A stretch of DNA of 60,364 bases from Candidatus Altarchaeota archaeon (GTDB taxonomy: Archaea; SpSt-1190). Where the stretch lies: the NCBI GenBank assembly GCA_018220935.1, contig JAAOXU010000030.1, forward strand, positions 1-60,364, written 5' to 3'. The notes below the pieces were generated by a model. The model was not told the DNA's origin. It worked only from the letters and a program-made list of their open reading frames with translations, and searched no databases. The translations under genes and the position numbers were made by a program. Positions 28,552 through 37,398 of the stretch are shown here, in pieces (within the stretch, counting starts at the first letter, position 1; every line of letters begins with the position of its first letter).

Positions 28552-28600
28552 GTAAGAGTTTTATACTACCGTAATACTTTGTATTACTAAGGTGACACAA

Positions 28601-29596
28601 ATGATAAAAGTTGGAGTTATAGGCTATGGAACAATTGGACGACGCGTAGCAGACGCAGTTGACTTACAAAAAGACATGAAGTTAGTTGGAGTTACCAAAA
28701 ACTCTCCCGATTACGGTATAATCATTGCAAAACAAAAGGGACACAAACTTTTTTGTATGGATAAATCTAGATTTAGTGGTCATGAAACTGAAGGCACTAT
28801 TGAAAATTTAATTGATGACGCTGACATCTTAATTGATACTGCACCAAAAAAATTTGGGGCTGAAAATAAGGAGAAGTATTATGATAAGTCAAAAAAACCC
28901 GCAATCTATCAGGGGGCCGAAAAGTCAAGCATTGGAGTTTCTTTTAATGCACACACTAATTTTGAGATGGCAAATGGAAGAAACCATGTCAGAGTTGTGA
29001 GTTGTAATACAACAGGTCTTGCTAGGATACTAGGTCTTGTTAATGAACACTATGGTGTCGCGCACACTAAAGTTGCATTGATTAGACGTGCTGCGGATCC
29101 AAAAGAATACAAGAAAGGTCCAATAGATGCAATTGTACCAGACCCAATTGGCTTGTCTCACCATGCTCCAGACCTCAGAACAGTCTTAGATGTGCCAATT
29201 AATACTACGGCATACAAAGTTGGGAGCACCCTTATGCATGTTCATGATGTGCACATAAAGACTAAACAAACAATTGATGAGACTAAACTATTAAGTTCAA
29301 TAAATAAGGAGCCACGTTTGTTACTAGCCGACCCAGAACTAGGCTTCAAATCTACTGCTCAAGTTATGGATTTTGGACGTGATCTTAGGTCACGAGGTGA
29401 TATTTTTGAGAACGTGATTTTCAAAGGTTTCACTGTCGCTCCAAATGACATATACTTAACCCAAGCCATACACCAGGAGTCGATTGTAGTGCCCGATAAT
29501 ATAGACGCCATTCGGGCAATTTTTGGTGGAGATAAGCTGCACAGCATCAATGAAACCAATCGCACTCTTGGAATTGGGAGCTTTAGTATGAGTTAA
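28601..29596 (+). CDS. gap: Glyceraldehyde-3-phosphate dehydrogenase, archaeal type (phosphorylating)
   Basis: A 331-aa archaeal class II GAPDH that interconverts glyceraldehyde 3-phosphate and 1,3-bisphosphoglycerate. The Rossmann GYGTIG is at residues 8-13 and the catalytic Cys135 lies in VSCNTTGL. The family signature HVHDVHIK follows in the C-terminal half. ATG 28601 was chosen over an in-frame GTG nine bases upstream, because AAGGTGA (28589-28595) is correctly spaced as a Shine-Dalgarno site and the Rossmann strand starts immediately. A TATA-like TTTTATAC lies near 28558-28565. The last 29 bases are duplicated downstream. Confidence 0.95.
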   Translation: MIKVGVIGYGTIGRRVADAVDLQKDMKLVGVTKNSPDYGIIIAKQKGHKLFCMDKSRFSGHETEGTIENLIDDADILIDTAPKKFGAENKEKYYDKSKKPAIYQGAEKSSIGVSFNAHTNFEMANGRNHVRVVSCNTTGLARILGLVNEHYGVAHTKVALIRRAADPKEYKKGPIDAIVPDPIGLSHHAPDLRTVLDVPINTTAYKVGSTLMHVHDVHIKTKQTIDETKLLSSINKEPRLLLADPELGFKSTAQVMDFGRDLRSRGDIFENVIFKGFTVAPNDIYLTQAIHQESIVVPDNIDAIRAIFGGDKLHSINETNRTLGIGSFSMS

Positions 29597-29656
29597 TTTT
29601 TGGGGTTTAGAAAGGGACGGAGCCCCTTCTTGGAATCAGAAGCTTTAGTATGAGTT
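29566..29656 (+). repeat. Short direct duplication of the GAPDH 3' end
   Basis: The 29 bases at 29566-29594 (beginning TCTTGGAAT and ending TTTAGTATGAGTT) recur at 29628-29656 with three mismatches, offset 62. The spacer contains a G-rich/C-rich segment (GGGGTTT...GAGCCCC) that could fold. The second copy runs into the end of the endonuclease III gene. Confidence 0.75.
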
Positions 29657-30285
29657 TAAGTTTTAACACCAACCTTGGGGCAAGTTGAACTTAAAGGACA
29701 AGCCCCACAAGTTGGTTTTATTGGTTTACATATGAATTTTCCAAAAGGTACTAAAACTCGATTAATTTCTCGCCAGTATTTTTGAGGTATCATATCACGC
29801 AACGTCATCTCAGTTTGAAGTGGAGTTTTAGTTGAGATTAATCCCCACCTATTTGGAATTCTATGAACGTGGGTATCAACACAGAGACCTGGTTTGTCAA
29901 AAGCTACTGCAACTACTAGGTTTGCTGTTTTTCTTCCCACACCAGGGAGTTTTACTAGTTCTTGAATTGTATCAGGTACGCCACCATACTCCAACACCAA
30001 GTTAGCAGTTTCTTTGAGGTGTTTGGCTTTAGTCCTAAAAAATCCAATTTTTTTAATTATTTTCTCAAGTTCAGGGGTCGGTAAATTTATCAAATCTTTA
30101 GGGCCTTTTATTTGACTAAAAAGGACCTCAGATACTTCTTCAGTAACTTCATCTTTAGTTCTAGCACTTAAAATTGTAGAAATTAAGACACGAAAGGGGT
30201 CTTTTAGCTCATGAACATACGCTTTCCCACCCAAGACCTTGTCGATTTTTTTAAGTATATTTCCCATGTTTTTTGCTAAAATCAC
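29656..30285 (-). CDS. nth: Endonuclease III (HhH-GPD DNA glycosylase/AP lyase)
   Basis: A 209-aa base-excision repair enzyme for oxidised pyrimidines. The helix-hairpin-helix LPGVGRKTA (113-121) carries the catalytic Lys119, Asp137 lies in VDTHVHR, and the [4Fe-4S] loop is intact with Cys186, 193, 196 and 202 (C-X6-C-X2-C-X5-C). The reading frame opens at GTG 30285; ATG 30267 (MGNILKKI) is a rival start, six codons shorter. It is divergent from the radical SAM gene. Confidence 0.95.
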   Translation of the reverse strand: MILAKNMGNILKKIDKVLGGKAYVHELKDPFRVLISTILSARTKDEVTEEVSEVLFSQIKGPKDLINLPTPELEKIIKKIGFFRTKAKHLKETANLVLEYGGVPDTIQELVKLPGVGRKTANLVVAVAFDKPGLCVDTHVHRIPNRWGLISTKTPLQTEMTLRDMIPQKYWREINRVLVPFGKFICKPIKPTCGACPLSSTCPKVGVKT

Positions 30286-30336
30286 AAAAGGAAGGGAATT
30301 GAGAGTTATTATAAGTTTTTATTAAACTCTTTTTAT

Positions 30337-31275
30337 GTGGAAGAAGGGGAATTTATTGATGAAGTTGTCCGCTTAGGTCTAAAATGTAATTTTAAATGTG
30401 AATTTTGTAACGTGACAGAGAAAAATGAAAGCCACCAGACAACTTCAGATATTGATTCAGTCAGAAAACGAATCAAAAATGCAACTTTGCGTGGTCATAA
30501 ATATATTTCACTCAGCGGTGGAGAACCAACACTCCAACCATATCTACCAAAGCTCATTAGGGAAATGAAAAACGATGGCATTCACGTAAGACTTCAGACC
30601 AACGCATCACTCATCACACCAAAACTCGCAAGTGAGCTAAAAGACGCAAAATTAGATGATGCCTTTATCAACTTTACATCTCACCTTCCAGAAAATTTTG
30701 AAAGGTTGACTGGAACTTCAAAACACATGTTCAAAAAGGTGGTAGGGGGAATTAAGGAATTAATAACTCACGACATAGAGGTTGTACTTAATATTGTAAT
30801 AACTGACGTCAATAAAAATGATTTAGTTGAATACATTCGATTTATTTCACGTGAATTTGGAAGAATACAAAGCGTAAATTTGTCAGTGATACAACCACAC
30901 GGACACGCACGTGTAAACAGTCATTTAGTTCCAAATTATCAAGACTTGATTGACCCAATAAGTGAATGTGTTAGTGTCGCAAGAAAATTAAAAATTAGAA
31001 TTGAAAACCCATATTGTGGACTCCCCCTTTGTATTACACATAAAATTTTAGATGATGTTGAAAATGGTGAATTAATGGGGGTTTTAAATGCTAGAAAGTT
31101 AAAAAAAGTTAGTGATCCATTAAGAAGGATTATGAAATCTAAAACTCGAACACCTTCATGTAGGGACTGTTATACTAGATCTTTGTGTTTAGGTGTTTGG
31201 AAAGAATATTATGTAATTAGGGGGGATGTTGTTGAACCAAGATATAGGTCACTTAGAGGATGGAGTTTCAGCTAA
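30337..31275 (+). CDS. Radical SAM protein with C-terminal Cys cluster (first of pair)
   Basis: A 312-aa radical SAM enzyme: CNFKCEFC gives the C-X3-C-X2-C cluster at residues 17, 21 and 24, and SGGEP at 60-64 is the SAM-binding motif. The C-terminal third has CGLPLC and CRDCYTRSLC, reminiscent of a SPASM/twitch auxiliary [4Fe-4S] site. The start is GTG 30337, preceded by a TATA-like TTATAAG about 25 nt upstream, so the mRNA is probably leaderless. An ATG two bases earlier is out of frame. The next gene overlaps by 50 nt and encodes a related but simplified protein. The substrate is unknown; peptide or cofactor maturation is only a guess from the SPASM-like tail. Confidence 0.85.
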   Translation: MEEGEFIDEVVRLGLKCNFKCEFCNVTEKNESHQTTSDIDSVRKRIKNATLRGHKYISLSGGEPTLQPYLPKLIREMKNDGIHVRLQTNASLITPKLASELKDAKLDDAFINFTSHLPENFERLTGTSKHMFKKVVGGIKELITHDIEVVLNIVITDVNKNDLVEYIRFISREFGRIQSVNLSVIQPHGHARVNSHLVPNYQDLIDPISECVSVARKLKIRIENPYCGLPLCITHKILDDVENGELMGVLNARKLKKVSDPLRRIMKSKTRTPSCRDCYTRSLCLGVWKEYYVIRGDVVEPRYRSLRGWSFS

Positions 31276-31933
31276 AATAATTCGAGTTGGAAAGGGGTGT
31301 AATAACCACTGTATAACTTGTAATAGTTGTGGGAAGGATTTTGGTAACTTTAGTAACGCATTAAAAAAAATACAAAATAAGGGAAATTCTGAACAGGTAA
31401 TTTTTACAGGGAGTGAACCTGCAATTCAGCCTGGGTTTATTGAGGCTGTAAAAATGTCAAGTAATTTAGAATATAGATCAATTCAAGTCATAAGCAATGG
31501 ACGAATTTTTGCATCAGGTGATTTTACAAAAAAAGCATTAGAAGCAGGACTAAGTGAAATTTTAATTAAATTTCCCTCACATAAAAAAGATATATTCGAA
31601 AAAATAACTAGAGTTCCAGGCTCATATGAACAAACTATACAGGGGATAAAAAACCTAAAAAGACGTAGTAAAAAATTTAATTATTTATTTGAAGCCGTAG
31701 TAGTTTGTGGAATTTACATAACAGAAGATAACAACAATGAAATTCAAGAAACTGTTGGATTTTTAGAAAAACTTGATGTTGATGAAATATTTTTAATTAA
31801 TACAGGTGAACTTAAAAATATCGAAGTCCCAAAAACAAAAGTACCAATTTTTACACTAGGTTTCAAATCAACTAATAGATACGAAGATTATGTCAAGAAA
31901 GGTGTTTTAAGCCCAAAAACTACAGATTTTTAA
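31226..31933 (+). CDS. Short radical SAM-like protein (second of pair)
   Basis: A 235-aa protein with CNNHCITC (Cys25, 29, 32) plus Cys35. The SAM motif is altered to TGSEP, where the first partner has SGGEP, and there is no C-terminal Cys cluster. The beta/alpha order otherwise follows the first gene (ISNGRI, KFPSH...FEKITRV, VVVCGIYIT). ATG 31226 lies inside the previous gene; TTG codons at 31229 and 31232 are alternatives. A G-run (31219-31225) abuts it. Either it is a degenerate partner or regulatory subunit of a heterodimer, or an active enzyme with a variant SAM site. Sequence alone does not decide. Confidence 0.75.
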   Translation: MLLNQDIGHLEDGVSAKIIRVGKGCNNHCITCNSCGKDFGNFSNALKKIQNKGNSEQVIFTGSEPAIQPGFIEAVKMSSNLEYRSIQVISNGRIFASGDFTKKALEAGLSEILIKFPSHKKDIFEKITRVPGSYEQTIQGIKNLKRRSKKFNYLFEAVVVCGIYITEDNNNEIQETVGFLEKLDVDEIFLINTGELKNIEVPKTKVPIFTLGFKSTNRYEDYVKKGVLSPKTTDF

Positions 31934-31959
31934 ACCAATAAATCCCAAAAACTTGTGCG

Positions 31960-32034
31960 GGGACCATAGTGTAGTTTGGCTAGCATGCTAGCTTTGGGAG
32001 CTAGTGGTCCGGGGTTCAAATCCCCGTGGTCCCA
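31960..32034 (+). tRNA. tRNA-Pro (TGG)
   Basis: The acceptor GGGACCA pairs with TGGTCCC. The anticodon stem-loop CTAGC-TTTGGGA-GCTAG gives TGG. The T-arm is CGGGG-TTCAAAT-CCCCG and the discriminator A is at 32034. A TATA-like TTTTTAAACC at about 31927-31936 fits a start just before the tRNA. Confidence 0.95.
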
Positions 32035-32076
32035 CTCAAATTATAATCGTTTTACTCATATGTCGCATTAAAACTG

Positions 32077-32106
32077 TTTTTAATCGAACTTTTTTCAAAA
32101 AGTTCG
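32077..32106 (+). repeat. Hairpin element, copy D
   Basis: T5-AATC followed by a perfect 10-bp inverted repeat CGAACTTTTT (32085-32094) and AAAAAGTTCG (32097-32106). It lies between tRNA-Pro and the 3' end of the thioredoxin-like gene, where it could terminate either transcript. Confidence 0.65.
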
Positions 32107-32109
32107 TAG

Positions 32110-32634
32110 TTAGAGTTTCTTGCACTCGTTTTCTGAACAGTAATCTAAAAGGTAATTAACGGAATTTTGGTTACCAAGTAAGAACCCATTAGGTAAATTA
32201 CAAAAGTCATATGGGAAACCATTCTCAAAACCACCTTGGTTAGTACAGAGTGTTTGCTCATAACTTTGACTAACAAAATATCCATCTAAAATTTGAGTCG
32301 CATCGGGATATCCTTCAATTGCAATAACTTTTGTTTCACTAATCCCAACTAAAATGGGAACTCCATATCTCCAAGTTATACCATCATTTTGTAAAAAGGT
32401 TTGAAGAAATTTTCCATTAGTTACTGCCTTTACGTTTACTGAAAGATTTAATGTTTTTAGATAATTTGCTAGTTCATGACAATGTGGACACGTTGGTGAA
32501 TACACAAAATAAATAGTACTACTTATGCTTGGATTCTTTTCAAAATCAAAAACACCATTTGAACCACCACTAATTGAAACTATCCATACTAAAACTAGTA
32601 GACCTAAACCAAATAACAGTGTTGATTTTTTCAT
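32110..32634 (-). CDS. Membrane-anchored thioredoxin-fold protein
   Basis: A 174-aa protein with an N-terminal hydrophobic anchor (residues 5-22), then a thioredoxin-type strand and active site CPHC (49-52), a cis-Pro region GVPILVG near residue 91, and four further Cys in the C-terminal half. The inferred location is the outer face of the membrane. The gene starts 2 nt after the stop of the CcdA-like gene, so the likely role is a thiol-disulfide partner taking electrons from that membrane protein. Direction (oxidation, reduction or isomerisation of exported proteins) is not decided. The Cys-rich surface proteins of this window are plausible clients. Confidence 0.85.
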   Translation of the reverse strand: MKKSTLLFGLGLLVLVWIVSISGGSNGVFDFEKNPSISSTIYFVYSPTCPHCHELANYLKTLNLSVNVKAVTNGKFLQTFLQNDGITWRYGVPILVGISETKVIAIEGYPDATQILDGYFVSQSYEQTLCTNQGGFENGFPYDFCNLPNGFLLGNQNSVNYLLDYCSENECKKL

Positions 32635-32636
32635 GA

Positions 32637-33290
32637 CTAAACCATGAAAAGCACGGCGATTAAAAGGATTCCGGCAATCAGATGCAGTTCTTTTATGTAT
32701 TTGTTTTTTAGGTCCATTACACGCTTTGGGCTAGTTCCAAAAGCAGTCACAAAAGTTATTATAAACATAGGAGCCGTGAATAAAATATTATAGTAGATTA
32801 GGAGTGGAATTCGGTACACTAATTCATAATTAACTAAAATCGCTAAAGCGGCAATATATGGACCTGACGAACAAGGAAGTAATACAATTGACGCTAGTAC
32901 GGCCACAGGTATAACAGACCAGATACTATCAATTGACTGTGTTGCTTTTTTGAAAATTGGGCGTAAACTCATTGGCATTTCCATAGACGCAAAACCTGGT
33001 TTGTATGAAAAATATGCATTAATTTCAACTATAGCCATGATAACAATTAGTGCACGTAAAATGATACGCACTTGAGATTCTATACCAAAAGCATAGATCA
33101 CTTGAAGTACACCAAAACCATAGAGTGCGTACATTAGTAAAATTGTAAAGGTGAATAAAAGTCCAGCAAAGAAAACCTCACGCCTTTTTTTAGTTAGTAC
33201 TAATGATGATAAGAGTAGTGCTTGAATTGCAAGTGTACAAGGATTAATTGCATCAACTAAAGCAAGTGATGTGATTTGACCAAACACCAT
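32637..33290 (-). CDS. CcdA/DsbD-like transmembrane thiol transporter
   Basis: A 217-aa protein with about six hydrophobic spans. The two redox Cys stand in the expected places: NPC at about residue 18 in span 1 and LPCSSGP near residue 140, as in CcdA/DsbD transmembrane domains, which pass electrons from cytoplasmic thioredoxin across the membrane. It starts at ATG 33290; TATATATT at 33311-33318 gives a leaderless spacing and marks its own promoter, separate from the permease gene 43 nt upstream. Co-transcribed with the CPHC protein. Confidence 0.88.
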   Translation of the reverse strand: MVFGQITSLALVDAINPCTLAIQALLLSSLVLTKKRREVFFAGLLFTFTILLMYALYGFGVLQVIYAFGIESQVRIILRALIVIMAIVEINAYFSYKPGFASMEMPMSLRPIFKKATQSIDSIWSVIPVAVLASIVLLPCSSGPYIAALAILVNYELVYRIPLLIYYNILFTAPMFIITFVTAFGTSPKRVMDLKNKYIKELHLIAGILLIAVLFMV

Positions 33291-33333
33291 TTAATTAATT
33301 TAGGTGTAAGTATATATTAACTAACCCTTAAAA

Positions 33334-34407
33334 CTAAAAGATTTGAATGATTAAAAATATCCAAGTAAGAATTGTAGTCGCCAGTAAAATGGTTGGGATT
33401 GGTTTTAATTTTCTTGCATTGTGCCCAGCTAGAGAAATTAAAAATCCGTAGATTGTCACACCGAGTCCAGCTGAAGCAATTAACATATGAAATGGAACTT
33501 GTAGTGATTGTGCTAGAAAGTAAAGTATGGCAGTACCAAAAACTACGATTCCAACTGATTTGTGTTTTTCTCCAAAGTCATTTACAAGGTGAACACCATA
33601 GACCATAAAAGACATATAAAAAATTAGAAGTGAAAATAGATCAATGGTTGACGCTAGTGGACCACCAAAGATACCTGAAAGATATGTAGTTGCAAGTCCA
33701 TTAACACCCGTACCAGAAACCGCAATTGCAAAGGGAAGATATAGCAAAAAGACAATTGAAATTGCCATATAAAATGCCTTTTTGGTAGTACTTTGACTCC
33801 GCATAATATTACGTATTCTAGGTATCATATTGTGACCATAAAAGGCAAACAAAGCCACTAAAAAAAGAGGAACTACTGAACCTAGGTTCATTAGAGGCGG
33901 TGTTGATGCATTTGCAAAATCAGTCATAGTTGAACCAGTCACAGCAAAAATATTCAAAGGTAGTTCCATTCTTGGAATAGTTAGTAAAGATAAAAGTGAA
34001 ACAAATGCCAACGTAAAAAATGATGCAAACATCGTAAAATTTGCAGGCAAGTGAAGTTCAAGGATTAGTGGAATTGCTAAAAGGGTTAGAATTGCTAAAT
34101 CTGAAATTCCAAGATGTGCTTTAATTGCAAAGGCGTATGAGGTTAGTGCTAAAAATATTATTGAGATCTCAATTAAGATTAAGACTATTACTCCCCATGG
34201 ACCAACATACCTTTCAACTTCCTCCTCAACAGTCCCAGGAAACATTTCAATTATAAGATACCCCAAGCCCAACATGTATAAAAATGCAAAAAAGATTACA
34301 AAAATAGACATTAACCCGACTCCTTTAGCTAAAACGGGTAGACCAAATACACCAGCACCAACTAATGCTGAGATAAGAAGTGAAACTGAAGTATCGAATC
34401 TATCCAC
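33334..34407 (-). CDS. Amino acid permease, APC superfamily
   Basis: A 357-aa integral membrane protein with about ten to eleven hydrophobic spans. The first span carries ISALVGAGVFGLPVLA, the glycine-rich unwound helix typical of AAAP/APC amino acid transporters. No soluble domain. The gene follows pheT by 19 nt on the same strand and begins with GTG at 34407, so it is probably co-transcribed with pheST. An aromatic amino acid is an attractive but unproven substrate. Confidence 0.85.
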   Translation of the reverse strand: MDRFDTSVSLLISALVGAGVFGLPVLAKGVGLMSIFVIFFAFLYMLGLGYLIIEMFPGTVEEEVERYVGPWGVIVLILIEISIIFLALTSYAFAIKAHLGISDLAILTLLAIPLILELHLPANFTMFASFFTLAFVSLLSLLTIPRMELPLNIFAVTGSTMTDFANASTPPLMNLGSVVPLFLVALFAFYGHNMIPRIRNIMRSQSTTKKAFYMAISIVFLLYLPFAIAVSGTGVNGLATTYLSGIFGGPLASTIDLFSLLIFYMSFMVYGVHLVNDFGEKHKSVGIVVFGTAILYFLAQSLQVPFHMLIASAGLGVTIYGFLISLAGHNARKLKPIPTILLATTILTWIFLIIQIF

Positions 34408-34426
34408 AAAATTATTTACAGTCTGA

Positions 34427-35977
34427 CTATAAAATCCTTTCTTGAAGCTTTAGTTTATTTAAATCAAGTTCAAAAGCAGTCATAGGAACCCCTAATTTTT
34501 CACTAATTGATAAGTTTACTTCCCCATATACACCAACATCAGAGACGGCAGTTCTACCTTTCATGAAAAATTCATGTTCTCCGTTTTTCCACTCAACACT
34601 TTGTGAAATTGTCCCAATTAGTCTGTCTACTACGCCCTTTATTTCTGAAAAATTAGCTGTTTTGTGTACAATCATGCCAGAAATATTATGTCCTTCTTCT
34701 GGAGAAAATACGGGTCCAATTTCAAATACTTTTTGAGGATAATCTGCATCTTTGTTAAATTTTAATACATCAAAAATTCCAGGCAGTATACTTGGTCTTA
34801 GGGCTGAATATTCAAGGCTTTTAGAGTTAACTGCCGCTATTTTATGGCCTCCAGCCAGTTTTAGAATTTCAGGACTCGTGAGCATGAAAGTCTTTAATTC
34901 AAGAAAGCCCATACCAACCACAAGCTTTCTAAGTTCATTATCAAGTAAACTAGAAACTAAAGGTTCTCCCGGTGAGTAAGACGGAGAGAGTTCACCCTCA
35001 AATTTATTGTACCCATAAGCTATTGCAATTTCTTCTGCTATATCCATCTTGTTAAAAATGTCAAGTCGGTAAGGTGGAATTAAAACGTCACCATCATATC
35101 CTAGTCTCATTTTGGATAGTAAGATCATATATTCACTTTCATTGAGGTTTAATCCAACTATTTTGTTTATGTATTCTAAAGGTGCACTAACTCTTTTTGG
35201 TAAAAATGTTGGACCTGGAAAGATCACACCAATAACCCCACCCCTATCAGCAAGAGTCGATGCAATTATTGATACAATATTTTCAGTACCTTCAGCAGTA
35301 CCAGTCGAATCAATTAAAAAGTTTTTAGTATCTTTAGTTATTTTACAAAATTCTGCATTTAGGATTGGAACCATTGATAATATACGTGATTGTGAATCCA
35401 TAATAACAGGAGCGGTATCAGTTACAAGGTGTGCATACTTTTGCCCTTTTTCAGTTGATTCGAGTACTTCCTTACCCGTCATGTCTGACTCTTCTTCAAG
35501 AGGTCTAAACAGAATATCTTTTAGTTTAAGTTCTTTGTAGACAAAGGGTGGTTTAATTTTATCAAGATCATACACACCAATGCTAAATTTTCGTCGATTT
35601 CTACCAACTGTTGCGTGGAGTTTTTCTTGCATTTGCATTAAGGCTTTTAGTGATTCTTCATCTAGAGTTGCACCTTTTACAACTGAAAAACTCACATTAG
35701 GTCTTGAAGTACTTTTTACATCAACCTCAATATTGGTTGGTTCAGTTCGCCAGATTGGATACCCTGATTGAGATTCCATAAATCCATTTAATGCGCGTGC
35801 TAGACCCTCTGGGCTTAACATATCAACTCGATTTGGAAATACTTCAACTCGAAGTAAATCACCCTCAAATCCATCAACAGGAGTTCCCAACATATCAAGA
35901 TTTTCAATAACTTGTTCTAGTGAAGCTTTTGATTTTAGTAATTTCACTAGTTCTGAATATAGTATTTCAATTATCAT
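34427..35977 (-). CDS. pheT: Phenylalanyl-tRNA synthetase beta subunit, archaeal type
   Basis: A 516-aa protein of the short archaeal/eukaryotic PheT form, without the bacterial N-terminal tRNA-binding fold. It shows FEGDLLRVEVFPNRVDMLSPEG near the start, a B3/B4 editing-type region, B5-type PPYRLDIFNKMDIAEEIAIAYGYN, and the catalytic-like core with SLEYSALRPSILPG. ATG 35977 follows a strong Shine-Dalgarno GGAGGTCA (35983-35990) located in the end of pheS, and overlaps the pheS stop by 4 nt. It pairs with PheS as an (alpha-beta)2 enzyme. Confidence 0.95.
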   Translation of the reverse strand: MIIEILYSELVKLLKSKASLEQVIENLDMLGTPVDGFEGDLLRVEVFPNRVDMLSPEGLARALNGFMESQSGYPIWRTEPTNIEVDVKSTSRPNVSFSVVKGATLDEESLKALMQMQEKLHATVGRNRRKFSIGVYDLDKIKPPFVYKELKLKDILFRPLEEESDMTGKEVLESTEKGQKYAHLVTDTAPVIMDSQSRILSMVPILNAEFCKITKDTKNFLIDSTGTAEGTENIVSIIASTLADRGGVIGVIFPGPTFLPKRVSAPLEYINKIVGLNLNESEYMILLSKMRLGYDGDVLIPPYRLDIFNKMDIAEEIAIAYGYNKFEGELSPSYSPGEPLVSSLLDNELRKLVVGMGFLELKTFMLTSPEILKLAGGHKIAAVNSKSLEYSALRPSILPGIFDVLKFNKDADYPQKVFEIGPVFSPEEGHNISGMIVHKTANFSEIKGVVDRLIGTISQSVEWKNGEHEFFMKGRTAVSDVGVYGEVNLSISEKLGVPMTAFELDLNKLKLQERIL

Positions 35978-37398
35978 AATAGTGACCTCCTATTTCTTAA
36001 AGTTTTCAAATCACTTTTGTAAAGTTTTCTAAAGTCATTAATTTTGTAATTCATCATGGCAACACGCTCAAGACCAAGACCCCAAGCAAGTACAGGGACA
36101 TCTTCACCAAGTAAAGGTTCAACTAATTCAGGTCTAAATATTCCAGCACCCCCAAGTTCCATCCAACTATTTTTTGGACTAAACCAAACATCAACCTCAG
36201 CAGACATTTCAGTATAGGGGAAATATCCAGGCCTTATTCGGATTTTTGGAATTCCGAGTTTTTTGAAAAATTCTTTTAGATATCCAACCAAATTATTGAA
36301 GTTAGCATCCCTATCAACCACAATACCTTCAACTTGATAAAATTCTGCACCGTGTTTATAGTCAACAGTTTCATTCCTAAAATTTCTACCAATCTGAAAA
36401 ACTTTTGCAGGCGGTGTAACCTCAGTTAAGAGTTTAGCTGACCTAGCAGTAGTATGAGTTCTCAAAAGACGTCGTTTGGCTTCATTTTCATCCCAGCCAC
36501 CCCAAAACTTTTCATGAACTGTTTTCACTTTTTTTGAAACTTCAGGGAGTTTGTCTTCACCATCAAGATAAAACGTGTCTTGCATTTCTCTTGCTGGATG
36601 ATCTTGAGGAACAAAAAGTGCATCAAAATTCCAAAAGGCATTAGTGACGTGAGGTCCTTTGCTTTCAGTAAATCCCATCTCTAAAAATACTCGTCGGACT
36701 TTCTCAATAGTATCAGTTAAAGGATGAAACCTTCCAGCATAAATTTCTGGAACTTTTGTGTTTGGAGAAAATGTTTGAAACTCTAATTTTTTCCACTTAC
36801 CACCCATTAGATGATTTTGAGTCACTTGAGTTATTTTTTCTTCAACTGATGCTGTTTTTCCACTCGTTGTAATATTAAGAGTATAATCGACTTCTTTTTT
36901 CTTTACAATCCATTTTCTCTTAGTTAAAAGCTTAGTATCAGGGGCTTCAGGCAGTAAATCTTTTAATTTATCCAGTAGGGCTTCTTCTCGCGTTTGTGGT
37001 GGATCCTTTAGTATTGCTACCACTTTTCCTTTTTTCATTTCAGCCCAGCGTCGCTTTAGTGCCCAATTTAGAGCTATAGTATTAAGTTCTTCTGGTTTTT
37101 TTGGAAGTTCTAAAAGAAGATTTCTTTCAGGAAGGCCTGTTTTTTTCACTTCTTTACCTTCGTTAGTTAGTTTAAGCCCAAAAGTTTCCTCTTTTTCAAG
37201 TTCAACGAGACCTTTTTTACTCAAACTATATGCGAGTCGCGCAATAATATCTTTAGATAAATCTAACTTGACTGAAAGTTGAGACGCTTTAGCAGTTTTT
37301 ACTGTTTTTAGAAGCGTCATCAATTTTGCTTCGTTAGTATTCACACCAAAGAAAGTGTTAGCTCTATAAAAGTTTGATTGTACCCATTTTGTGGACAT
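35974..37398 (-). CDS. pheS: Phenylalanyl-tRNA synthetase alpha subunit, archaeal type
   Basis: The 474-aa class II catalytic subunit. N-terminal winged-helix DNA/tRNA-binding segments (about residues 15-90) precede the catalytic core with HPAREMQDTFYL, motif 2 FRNETVDYKHGAEFYQ and motif 3 GLGLERVAMM. ATG 37398 is taken; a TTG two codons upstream (37404) also opens the frame. The start region overlaps the start of the divergent HTH gene (GTG 37391), so one of the two promoters must lie within coding sequence. Confidence 0.95.
   Translation of the reverse strand: MSTKWVQSNFYRANTFFGVNTNEAKLMTLLKTVKTAKASQLSVKLDLSKDIIARLAYSLSKKGLVELEKEETFGLKLTNEGKEVKKTGLPERNLLLELPKKPEELNTIALNWALKRRWAEMKKGKVVAILKDPPQTREEALLDKLKDLLPEAPDTKLLTKRKWIVKKKEVDYTLNITTSGKTASVEEKITQVTQNHLMGGKWKKLEFQTFSPNTKVPEIYAGRFHPLTDTIEKVRRVFLEMGFTESKGPHVTNAFWNFDALFVPQDHPAREMQDTFYLDGEDKLPEVSKKVKTVHEKFWGGWDENEAKRRLLRTHTTARSAKLLTEVTPPAKVFQIGRNFRNETVDYKHGAEFYQVEGIVVDRDANFNNLVGYLKEFFKKLGIPKIRIRPGYFPYTEMSAEVDVWFSPKNSWMELGGAGIFRPELVEPLLGEDVPVLAWGLGLERVAMMNYKINDFRKLYKSDLKTLRNRRSLL

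Noticed and set aside
31226-31933. Second radical SAM gene as a pseudogene.
   Set aside because: The frame is intact for 235 codons with the Cys cluster preserved; variant SAM motif alone is not proof of decay.
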